A stretch of DNA of 49,987 nucleotides from Paenibacillus ginsengihumi DSM 21568 (lineage in GTDB: Bacteria > Bacillota > Bacilli > Paenibacillales > NBRC-103111): assembly GCF_000380965.1 (NCBI RefSeq), contig NZ_KB905583.1, forward strand, positions 1 to 49,987. The letters run 5' to 3'. The notes under the pieces are model-generated. The model searched no databases. It was not told the DNA's origin and saw nothing but the letters and a program-made list of their open reading frames with translations. Positions 7,656-14,668 of the stretch are shown one piece after another. The position numbers and the translations under genes are program-made. Each line of letters starts with the position of its first letter. Positions within the stretch are counted from its first letter, which is position 1.

Positions 7656-8357
7656 TCAATACATCGCAATCCGGTCCAGAACCATCGTTTCATCGGCATC
7701 CAGAATGCCGACATGGTATTCCCAGTACACCTCGGTACGGTATCGGACCGGAAGGAACAGCTCCATCAGCAGCTCCAGCTTCCGGAGCCGCTGCTCATTC
7801 TTTTTTTGCCCGATATAAAACAGCATTTCATCCCGTTCTTCGCTGTTCACATAAATGGTGGACCGAGGGAAGACCTTCCCCACAGTGCTTCTGAGCAGGT
7901 GCAAGGGCTCCCCGGTTTCATACATCCGCAAAACCGCTTCCGCGATCAAATCCCGCTCTTCCCGCGAAAACAGGCCCAGCCCTTCTTTAACTCTGTCGCC
8001 GAACGAGCCGGCCTCCATATCCCGCAGAACAAACCGGATATAAAATTCCCGCCGGTTCATGCCCTGTGTCAGATCAAGCTCGGCCAGAAAATGCAGCAAA
8101 ATATCGGTCAGGGTCCGCCTGAGCTCTTCATTTTCGGTCAAATTGATATCGAGCAAGCCGTCGAACAAGTCCGGAAAGCGATAATGGGGGTTCACCTCCA
8201 CCTCGATACCGTGCTCCCCCGGCTTCGCATTCAGCTCAGCCAGACTGAGTTCCATGTACGGCGAATAAACTTGGGCGGGGACAAACACGATCTGTTCCTT
8301 GCCGATCCCGGCTTCCTGCGCTTTAATGAGCAAATCCCAAATGTAATTCAAGCCCAT
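7656..8357 (-). CDS. Unrecognised 233-residue protein, translationally coupled
   Basis: The gene overlaps the end of the 429-residue gene by 10 bases and ends 16 bases before the Hsp70-like start. I do not recognise the family. The protein is soluble and acidic, mixing helices with strands: IVFVPAQVYSPYMELS, IEVEVNPHYRFPDLF, then several helices including LRRTLTDILLHFLAELDL and a C-terminal strand pair TEVYWEYHVGILDADE. No catalytic motif stands out. By size and by its tight linkage to the larger 429-residue protein it could be a baseplate wedge partner, in the way TssG pairs with TssF, but no sequence motif proves this. Confidence 0.75.
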   Translation of the reverse strand: MGLNYIWDLLIKAQEAGIGKEQIVFVPAQVYSPYMELSLAELNAKPGEHGIEVEVNPHYRFPDLFDGLLDINLTENEELRRTLTDILLHFLAELDLTQGMNRREFYIRFVLRDMEAGSFGDRVKEGLGLFSREERDLIAEAVLRMYETGEPLHLLRSTVGKVFPRSTIYVNSEERDEMLFYIGQKKNEQRLRKLELLMELFLPVRYRTEVYWEYHVGILDADETMVLDRIAMY

Positions 8358-9637
8358 TCTCCTTCGCAGCGGTATTCCGGAAACAGCAGCTGAACCTCGG
8401 ACACCAGGAAACTGACCAGATCCTCCGCCAAGTACTGCAGTTCCCGGGCCAGCTTCTGTTTACCGAACGTCAGGCGCATCCGCCATTTCCCGTTATCCAC
8501 CCGCACTTCATCGCTGATGAACCGGTTCAGCTCATACGTCACCACACCCTCATCGTCCCCGGGCGGAAGGATAGCGATCTTCTCCAGCTCCAGCCAATCG
8601 GAAATGTCGTAGGAATGAATCAGCCGCGTAATCTCTCCCTTGGAACGGACGATTTGCGCCTGTCTGCGCCCGAAATTCCCGATAAAATCCGACCGCTGCC
8701 GATTGGACATCAAAGGATAGCTTTGCTTGCTCATTCCCGACTGCACCGGTTCAACCAGCTTCAGGATCTGCCAGGCATTTGAATTTTCATGCGATGACAC
8801 AATCGTCAGCTCGCCCGGAGAACGTTTGATGTACCGGATGCTCGGATCGTCCGTATCCACCAGATAGCCGTGCTGCAAACCGCTCTTGTTCAGGGGCAGC
8901 ACATGCTCGAAATGGATATGGTCCCCTGCCGGCATTGGAAATCCGACCGTGTTCATCTCCAGCCGTTGAATGTTCCACAGCGGAACGAGATCCGCCCGTT
9001 TATAGGCTTCGTACTCCTCCAGATGCACGGTCAGCTCCAGCACTTCCTCATCCGGACCCATGCTGCCGTCTACCCCGATCAATACGACATTGACGAATTT
9101 GTAGGCGTAGGGATGATTTACCGTTTTCCAGGGCAGTCCGTTCCGCAAAAAGATATGGTACAGCTTCTCGATTTCCTGTATATATGCCATATTGCGCTCC
9201 AGCTTCGCCCGAACCGGATACAGCCCTTTATCGGTGCGCAGCATGCCGCCGAAGGTTCTGCCGCTCAGCAGCAGCCGCCGAATGAGCGAATAGCCGCATT
9301 CCAGATACAACGGGGAAATCGTCACTTCCCCGCCTTCTCTCAATCCGGCGATGACCTCCTTCAGATCGATCCTTCTCGGCTGCGTATCCTCCGGCAGCAT
9401 CGGAAACAAATAATCATGCAGCGGATCCCAGTCCTCTCTCCGGCACATGGAGACGAACAGGTCATGCTTCTCCCCATGATCCGTGACCTCATCGAACACG
9501 CGCCGTTCCAGCCGGCGGTTCATCTCCTCCTGATGCTCCACCAGGTTCAGGAATATACCGCTCATCAGATTCCGCAGCACGCTCCGCTGCTGCAAATCCT
9601 CCATTTTGGCCAGCCGATCCATGATGAACTCCTTCAT
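8348..9637 (-). CDS. Unrecognised 429-residue protein, baseplate candidate
   Basis: The start ATG at 9637 overlaps the preceding stop in ATGA form. The family is not recognised. Residues 1-45 are helical and charged. The rest alternates strands and helices, with features such as GEVTISPLYLECGYSLIRRL, a stretch EEVLELTVHLEEYEAYKRA, and a long C-terminal helix pair (LARELQYLAEDLVSFLVSEV). There are no membrane segments, cysteine clusters or nucleotide motifs. Its length, soluble nature and position between regulatory genes and the Hsp70-like gene would suit a large baseplate subunit or an Hsp70 client. Both are guesses from context. Confidence 0.78.
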   Translation of the reverse strand: MKEFIMDRLAKMEDLQQRSVLRNLMSGIFLNLVEHQEEMNRRLERRVFDEVTDHGEKHDLFVSMCRREDWDPLHDYLFPMLPEDTQPRRIDLKEVIAGLREGGEVTISPLYLECGYSLIRRLLLSGRTFGGMLRTDKGLYPVRAKLERNMAYIQEIEKLYHIFLRNGLPWKTVNHPYAYKFVNVVLIGVDGSMGPDEEVLELTVHLEEYEAYKRADLVPLWNIQRLEMNTVGFPMPAGDHIHFEHVLPLNKSGLQHGYLVDTDDPSIRYIKRSPGELTIVSSHENSNAWQILKLVEPVQSGMSKQSYPLMSNRQRSDFIGNFGRRQAQIVRSKGEITRLIHSYDISDWLELEKIAILPPGDDEGVVTYELNRFISDEVRVDNGKWRMRLTFGKQKLARELQYLAEDLVSFLVSEVQLLFPEYRCEGEWA

Positions 9638-11460
9638 GATTCGGTTCCTCCTTCCGTCGTTTCCGACTTCGGCTCCGTCTCCGCTTCCGCGCCTTTATCG
9701 TCTGCACCCTCTGCCTGCCGTCCCTCTGCGTTGCCGCCGTTCTCCTTGCCGCCCGCCTGGCTCCCGCCGCCGTTTCCGCCGGCAGTCGTTCCCGTTGCCG
9801 CTTCCGCCCGGGCTGCCTGAGCCGCCGATGCGGCTGCCGATGGCGCCGAAGCTGCCGATGCTGAAGGCGCCGCCGCTGATGGTGCTGCAGCTCCCGCATC
9901 CGGCGTCTGCGCTGCCGGAAGGATCGGGTTCAGCTTCTCGTCCGCCTTGGCGATCTTGCGTTCCATCGCCAGCACCCGCTCCAGCTTCTCGATTTCCTGA
10001 TATATTTCCTGGGCCTGCGCGTATGCTTCCATCGCTCCGGCATAGTCCTCCGCTTCAAAGCTGCGGTCGCCCTTCTTCTCCAGGTTGTCCGCCCGGAGCG
10101 TCTTCGTCTCCCGGGTCAGATTGTCGATCTTCTCCTGGGCCTGCTTGATCTTCTCGTCCGCCTGCTTCATGCCGGCGTCGTAACCGGCGGCGATGGCCAA
10201 GGACTTGGCTTCGTTAAACGTCTTAAGCGCCCCGTTGTAATCCTGGGCCAGAAGCTGCTTCTCGCCTTCGGCGATCGCCTCGGCCAGCTTCGAGATCGTT
10301 CTGCTACGGTCGATTCGTTCCTTGATGTGCTCCGGCTTGAACACCTTGTAATCGTCCGCATCCTCCAGCGCCTTGTTGTAGCTCTCCACGGCCATATCAT
10401 ATTCGCCGTCTTTCACATACCCGTCGCCGTCGGTTACGGCCTGGGCCACGCGCTGCTTGCCCCGGATCAGCTGAAAATGCAGCTTGTCCTTCACCTTGCT
10501 TGCCGCATTTTTCGCCTCGCTGTAAGCCTTGAGCGCCTTGGCGTAATCCCCCGCCGCCGCGTATCCGTCGCCATCCTGCTCAAACTCGGTCATCTGGACA
10601 ACCGCCTCCGCGATTTTGACGGCCTGCCGGTACTTCGCGTACCAGATGCCTCCTCCGGCCAGCGCCAGGGCAAGGAGCATCATCGCAATCCGCAGGATCC
10701 ATTTCTTTCGGTTTTTCGGCTTTTCCGCAAAGATTTTGTTGGCATACACCGCAGCGGCCGTGTAGTTGTCTACGGAGCTCCGCTGTCTGCTGAGCACCAG
10801 CTCCTCCAGCGTATCCGTCAACGTTTCGGGGTCGCTGGAATCCGCCAGGGCATCGAGCAATTCCGGAAGCTCGACCTCCTCCCAGATGCCTGGCGTGCAA
10901 AGCAGCAGCACATCGCCGTCGGCAAGCGGCGTTTTCTTCGAAATGAACGGCTCGAACGTATCCGGTCTGCCCATATAATTCAACAGGTTTCCGCGTTCTT
11001 CATGGGTTCCTGCCCGATCTTCCGAGATTCTTCCCTGGTCCAGGAGCAGCTGGGACAAGCTCTGATCCCTGGATCGGAAATTGAGCCGGCCTCCCCGGAA
11101 ATGGTAGAGCCGCGCATTCCCGCAGCTCCCCCAAATCATTCGCGTGTAATCGGTAATGACAACCAGCACGCTTGCCTTAAGCCGGACACGGCGGCTTTCG
11201 AATTTGAGCCATTCATGGGCGGTCTCCAGGTGATCCTTCAGCTTTCTGCGCGACAGGGAAGGCGACTCCATGAAGTTTTCAAGAATGACGCTGACCGCCA
11301 TTTCCGCACTGCGCACTTCCTTGTCGGTATCCAGCCCGTCCGCGATGACATAGCACGCCAGATCGTCCAGCTCGACGAACGCAAAGTAGTCCCTGTTATC
11401 CAGATGTGACCCCGCCTCGGAGACAAAGGCCGTCTTGAAATCGCTGTTTTCCTTCCTCAT
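9634..11460 (-). CDS. Membrane-spanning degenerate PP2C with TPR-like outer domain
   Basis: Residues 1-245 form a PP2C-like domain: DNRDYF (21-26) and VIADGLD (38-44) are recognisable, and the final DN is at 231-232. However, the usual G-D metal motif is GNAR (114-117) and the C-S-D-G motif is CTPG (188-191). Both acidic metal ligands are gone, so it is probably a pseudophosphatase. A single transmembrane helix (about 254-274) follows. Residues 280-510 carry four TPR-like units with the pattern 'G..y....dY..A...Y..A', starting around YAAAGDYAKALKAYSEAKNA. The last 100 residues are Ala/Ser/Gly/Glu-rich low complexity. It overlaps the intact PP2C gene by four bases. It may sense or bind something outside the membrane and hold a phosphoprotein inside; that is inferred. 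Confidence 0.82.
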   Translation of the reverse strand: MRKENSDFKTAFVSEAGSHLDNRDYFAFVELDDLACYVIADGLDTDKEVRSAEMAVSVILENFMESPSLSRRKLKDHLETAHEWLKFESRRVRLKASVLVVITDYTRMIWGSCGNARLYHFRGGRLNFRSRDQSLSQLLLDQGRISEDRAGTHEERGNLLNYMGRPDTFEPFISKKTPLADGDVLLLCTPGIWEEVELPELLDALADSSDPETLTDTLEELVLSRQRSSVDNYTAAAVYANKIFAEKPKNRKKWILRIAMMLLALALAGGGIWYAKYRQAVKIAEAVVQMTEFEQDGDGYAAAGDYAKALKAYSEAKNAASKVKDKLHFQLIRGKQRVAQAVTDGDGYVKDGEYDMAVESYNKALEDADDYKVFKPEHIKERIDRSRTISKLAEAIAEGEKQLLAQDYNGALKTFNEAKSLAIAAGYDAGMKQADEKIKQAQEKIDNLTRETKTLRADNLEKKGDRSFEAEDYAGAMEAYAQAQEIYQEIEKLERVLAMERKIAKADEKLNPILPAAQTPDAGAAAPSAAAPSASAASAPSAAASAAQAARAEAATGTTAGGNGGGSQAGGKENGGNAEGRQAEGADDKGAEAETEPKSETTEGGTES

Positions 11461-12380
11461 GCGTCCCCCTTCTCCAAGATGATGATCGTCGCGTTATCCT
11501 GATGCTTGTAGCCCTTGGCGTCGACCGCAGAAATGATCTCCTCCGCCGTCTCCTGGGGCGTTAGCTTCCGGAACAGGATCTGCTCCAGCTCCACCTCGGT
11601 TAACGTGTCGTAAACCCCGTCGCTGCACAAAATGACCGTGTCCCCCGGACGAAGCTCCACCGGATCGCCAACCTCCATGCTTTTAAAGCCGCCGTATCCG
11701 AGATAATTGACCAGATGATTCCGCTGCGGATTGTTCCGCGCTTCCTCCTCCGTAATTTCTCCTGCAAGATACCTGGCCTCCAGCACGCCTTCCAGCGTAT
11801 GCTTGGTGTTCACGTGCATAAGTTCCCCGTCCCGGAACAGGATGAGCATGCTGTCTCCGACCGCGCCCCAGTGCAGCAGGTCCCCGGACACAACAGCAAC
11901 GACCAGTGTCGTACCGCCCGTCGCCCCGCCCAGCTGCTCCAGAATCGCCCGATTGCTCATCAATGCCGCTTTGTGAAAAAAGCCGGGAATCTCACCGGGT
12001 TCATTCACCTTCAAATATTCCTTGGAGAACATAGTAACGGCGAGCGTACTGGCCATGCGTCCGTTGGACACGCCGCTGATTCCGTCCGCAATGACAGCCA
12101 TCGTACCTGTCTGCGTGGTCGAGGTGGCGAAATAATCGTCCTGTTCCTGACGTCTTCCGATTGTTTGCGCATTACCGATCCTGACCCCGCCCGCAACGGT
12201 TGGCCCGAATCTGCCCGCGTCCGCACCGGACGTGCGTTTACCGCCGCCGCTGCCGCCGTTTTCCGCCGCTAACCCGGCTTTGAGTCTGTTTCTCACGACG
12301 AGCAGCAATGCAACCATTATCCACGCAGCTGCCAGGATCCCGTAAGAATCGAAAAAAGCCTCGTTGCCCATACTCCTCAT
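11457..12380 (-). CDS. Membrane-anchored PP2C-type Ser/Thr phosphatase
   Basis: The 307-residue product has one N-terminal transmembrane helix (about 12-30), a glycine-rich linker, and a complete PP2C domain from about 63. The metal-binding and catalytic signs are intact: RRQEQDDYF (about 77-84), VIADGISG (about 97), GAVGDS (about 172), LCSDGVYD (about 251) and HQDNATII near the end. It would remove phosphate from Ser/Thr on proteins at the membrane. In Gram-negative T6SS a PppA phosphatase opposes the PpkA kinase acting on an Fha protein; the presence here of a kinase gene and two FHA genes suggests the same logic. Translation of the next gene is coupled by ATGA. The start at 12380 has a modest ribosome site; 12371 is an alternative. 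Confidence 0.88.
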   Translation of the reverse strand: MRSMGNEAFFDSYGILAAAWIMVALLLVVRNRLKAGLAAENGGSGGGKRTSGADAGRFGPTVAGGVRIGNAQTIGRRQEQDDYFATSTTQTGTMAVIADGISGVSNGRMASTLAVTMFSKEYLKVNEPGEIPGFFHKAALMSNRAILEQLGGATGGTTLVVAVVSGDLLHWGAVGDSMLILFRDGELMHVNTKHTLEGVLEARYLAGEITEEEARNNPQRNHLVNYLGYGGFKSMEVGDPVELRPGDTVILCSDGVYDTLTEVELEQILFRKLTPQETAEEIISAVDAKGYKHQDNATIIILEKGDA

Positions 12381-12385
12381 CCGTC

Positions 12386-12907
12386 CTAACCGTTATCCCA
12401 CTCAAAATGAGTTCCGCAGAGCGGGACAAACACGAATTTGCTTTTTCCAAGCTGGATCAGATCATAGGCGTTCAATTCAACAGGCGTATAAACCGCTTCG
12501 TTGTTGTGGTAAGCAAGCCCTGAAGCATCGCCCGGCAGCAAGTAAAAATTCCGCTTCTTGGGATCATAGACAATCACCGCATGATTCCTTCTGGACACCG
12601 TATTGTCCCCGATAATCCGAATTTGCATTTCCTCCGCCCGGCCGATAAAATTTTTCTCCGCCAAAATCCGGTAATCCTGACCCATTTGAGGGCCTTCCAC
12701 ACAAACCAGCCAGCCGGTGACCGGCTGAATCCCCGTCGTTTCGCCCAAATAGGGCATCGTCTTCTCATCCATCTCCGCTGCAGCTGCCACTTGCCTGCGG
12801 GCGTCATTCCGCGCGGGCTGCTCCACGGTCGTATTGCAATATGGGCAAGTGCTTCCGTGTTTTCTGGTGCTGAACATGTGTCCGTTAAGGCATCTCGTCA
12901 AGCTCAT
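12386..12907 (-). CDS. FHA-domain protein with N-terminal zinc ribbon
   Basis: The 173-residue protein begins with a cysteine cluster (C at about 7, CPYC at about 21-24) with interleaved histidine, like a small zinc ribbon. An acidic linker containing the threonine of DEKTMPYLGETTG follows; the DEKTMP stretch could be a phospho-acceptor. Residues about 65-165 form an FHA domain: NFIGRAEEMQIRI, then NTVSRRNHAVI, with the Arg, Ser and Asn/His expected for phosphothreonine binding. It has no membrane segment. It lies between the transmembrane FHA protein and PP2C. A cytoplasmic reader of the kinase signal is the natural reading. The domain calls are good; the specific partner is unknown. Confidence 0.85.
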   Translation of the reverse strand: MSLTRCLNGHMFSTRKHGSTCPYCNTTVEQPARNDARRQVAAAAEMDEKTMPYLGETTGIQPVTGWLVCVEGPQMGQDYRILAEKNFIGRAEEMQIRIIGDNTVSRRNHAVIVYDPKKRNFYLLPGDASGLAYHNNEAVYTPVELNAYDLIQLGKSKFVFVPLCGTHFEWDNG

Positions 12908-12958
12908 GTTCTGCTCAATCCCCCGTAAAATGTATGTATACTCTTCTCGCTCTGCCGG

Positions 12959-13498
12959 TCACTTGACCAAAAGACGCGTATTGGCAATAAAAATCATGTC
13001 ACCGGAACCGATACGCTCGGGCTCCTCCGCCGCGAGCCGTTTTGTATCGCTGCGTCCCGCTTTGCGAATGCCCGTGCCGCTCTCGGAGTCCGCGTCCTCG
13101 ATGAACCAGTCGCTTCCGACCCGGTTCAACACGGCATGCTCCTGACTGACCAGCGAGGCATATTCGCAGTCGGATAAATCTATATCAACCTCGCCGCGGT
13201 GCGAATTTTTGCCGATGAGAACCGAAACTTCCCCTTTGATGAACCATTCCTTGATGCGTTCGCCATATTCATCGATCAATATCACTTTCGAGATTGCCTC
13301 CGCACCGTTTTCGGGCTCCCGCCCGGAACGGCGTCCGGTCCAGATCAGGAACGAGGCGATCACTGCCGATACCGCGACGGCGGATATTTGCAAAGTGTAA
13401 TGCAAAGGGCGGAGCATGGCGTATAGCACCATTCCGGCCAATATTGCATATATCAACAGATCAATCACTGTGATCCATCCGGATCTCTCCGTTTTCAC
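12959..13498 (-). CDS. Membrane FHA-domain protein
   Basis: GTG at 13498 is preferred because GGGGG lies 8 bases upstream; a TTG 18 bases earlier has no ribosome site. The 179-residue product has two transmembrane helices near its N-terminus (DLLIYAILAGMVLYAML and ISAVAVSAVIASFLIW), placing the rest in the cytoplasm. The C-terminal 110 residues are an FHA domain: VSVLIGKNSHRGEVDIDLSD, then VSQEHAVL and a GTGIR loop. The RGEVDI and SQEHA motifs correspond to the Gly-Arg and Ser-x-x-His positions of FHA, although the first arginine is a lysine (GKN). It may recruit phosphorylated partners to the membrane, as Fha does for T6SS baseplates; the latter is inference. Confidence 0.82.
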   Translation of the reverse strand: MKTERSGWITVIDLLIYAILAGMVLYAMLRPLHYTLQISAVAVSAVIASFLIWTGRRSGREPENGAEAISKVILIDEYGERIKEWFIKGEVSVLIGKNSHRGEVDIDLSDCEYASLVSQEHAVLNRVGSDWFIEDADSESGTGIRKAGRSDTKRLAAEEPERIGSGDMIFIANTRLLVK

Positions 13499-13546
13499 AT
13501 CCGCTACCCCCGTCAAGAGTTGTATGCCAGGTTATGATGCATACCG

Positions 13547-14011
13547 TTATTTGCTTCGTTTTCCAAAGTAGTGATTGAAAATGTCCGTCGTATCCAGCGG
13601 ATTCCGCGATTTAGCGTTGCTGCCTCCGGCTTTTCCCGCATCGCCCTTTCCTTTGGGCGGCATGCCGAAGAACTGTTCAAAATGCTCCTTCACCCGCCCC
13701 GGATCGAACGGATTCGCTTGTGCGGCAGCATTCCCGGCGGCTTGCCGGCCGTTTGCTCCCGCTTTCTCGTTCCCCGCTTGTTCCCGGGAAGCAAAGCTCT
13801 CCCGGGCCAATTTCTCGTCATAGGCGGCCCGTTTTCCTTCATCGCTCAATGTCTCGTAAGCTTCCACAACATCCTTAAATCTTGCCGCGGCCTGCGGATC
13901 TCCGCCGTTCACGTCAGGATGATATCTTTTGGCCAGTTTGCGGTAAGCCTGCCGGATTTCGGACGCTGCGGCGTCCCGGGCGACCCCGAGACATTCGTAG
14001 TAATTCGCCAA
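13547..14011 (-). CDS. Short J-domain (DnaJ-like) co-chaperone
   Basis: Translation appears to begin at TTG 14011; an in-frame TGA lies a few codons upstream and the ribosome site is weak (AGG). Residues 1-65 form a canonical J-domain: [20 protein letters not shown], then RYHPDVNG with the HPD motif, and [20 protein letters not shown]. The remaining 85 residues are Ala/Gly/Lys-rich and end with [16 protein letters not shown]. There is no zinc-finger or DnaJ client domain. J-domains stimulate ATP hydrolysis by Hsp70; the only Hsp70-like ATPase in the window is four to six genes downstream in the same operon, so the two probably work together. The weak start may keep its level below that of the structural proteins. 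Confidence 0.88.
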   Translation of the reverse strand: MANYYECLGVARDAAASEIRQAYRKLAKRYHPDVNGGDPQAAARFKDVVEAYETLSDEGKRAAYDEKLARESFASREQAGNEKAGANGRQAAGNAAAQANPFDPGRVKEHFEQFFGMPPKGKGDAGKAGGSNAKSRNPLDTTDIFNHYFGKRSK

Positions 14012-14041
14012 GGCTATGACCTGCTTTCGTCACTGGGTATA

Positions 14042-14076
14042 GTAAATCTCAAGAGGCAGAACCTCTTGAGATTTAC
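14042..14076 (-). other. Perfect 15-bp hairpin after the tube-like gene
   Basis: Two exact 15-base arms (left arm 14042-14056, right arm 14062-14076) surround the loop CAGAA. It stands in the 85-base gap between the tube-like stop and the J-domain gene. No T-run follows on the minus strand, so it is not a standard terminator; it could protect the 3' end of the tube mRNA or mark a processing point. Confidence 0.7.
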
Positions 14077-14096
14077 GCGCATCGTATGAGTCCCGA

Positions 14097-14525
14097 TTAA
14101 TCTGCAGCGTATCCGCCGTTCAGTGTCGCCAGTTCGGTTTTGTCTTTCTTTTGCTTGACGTAAAGCTCGAATTGGCCTACGCCCTCGGTATCGCCAAACG
14201 TTTCTTTGTAATCGACAACAAATGCGTTAGGGAAGTAAATCTCCCGTACAACTTGATCTGCTGCAATGACTTCAAGAGTCAGTTTGCGGTAACAGTCTGC
14301 CTTCTCGGCAGGCACCAGAGACCATTGCGCCAGCTTCAGCGTGTCGTCCGCTTTGTCTCCGTCAACGGCAGTAATAACTTTACCGATGATTTTCAGCGTG
14401 GAACCAACATCCGTCGATCTTGCGTTGGAATCGTCCGGCGTATCCGTGTCGTAGATCACCTTCTGGATGTTGTCCATTCCAAGCTCGATTACTTCGGCGC
14501 CTTCAACCTTCAATCTGAATCCCAT
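14097..14525 (-). CDS. Putative inner-tube (Hcp-like) protein
   Basis: The 142-residue protein is almost all beta strand, with no signal peptide, and is acidic. It starts MGFRLKVEGAEVIELGMDNI and has GSTLKIIGKVITAV, a central strand pair (LKLAQWSLVP, YRKLTLEVI), and a C-terminal VGQFELYVKQKKDK. Size and strand order are those of Hcp or phage tail-tube subunits. Its place directly downstream of the proposed sheath gene is the classic sheath-tube order. The gene is framed by a terminator-like hairpin upstream (14589-14617) and a perfect hairpin downstream. I cannot show homology to Hcp by sequence alone, so the call combines fold pattern, length and position. A good GGAGG site precedes the ATG. 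Confidence 0.6.
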   Translation of the reverse strand: MGFRLKVEGAEVIELGMDNIQKVIYDTDTPDDSNARSTDVGSTLKIIGKVITAVDGDKADDTLKLAQWSLVPAEKADCYRKLTLEVIAADQVVREIYFPNAFVVDYKETFGDTEGVGQFELYVKQKKDKTELATLNGGYAAD

Positions 14526-14588
14526 TCTAAATCCTCCTTGATAGATGAATAGATTTCAGGCAAGGACAAGCCCTGCCCGGGTATATGT

Positions 14589-14617
14589 AAAAGGGCGGGC
14601 CGTGGAAGGCACGCCCT
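14589..14617 (-). terminator. Intrinsic terminator or attenuator between sheath-like and tube-like genes
   Basis: Read on the minus strand, AGGGCG-GCC pairs with GGC-CGCCCT, with one bulged base on each side and a short loop, followed directly by TTTT. It lies 52 bases after the sheath-like stop. The short T-run suggests partial read-through rather than complete termination, since the downstream genes have no obvious own promoter. Confidence 0.6.
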
Positions 14618-14668
14618 CCACATAACACAACTATTCGTTTGTTTCCAGGTGGGAACCGTTAGTGTTCC

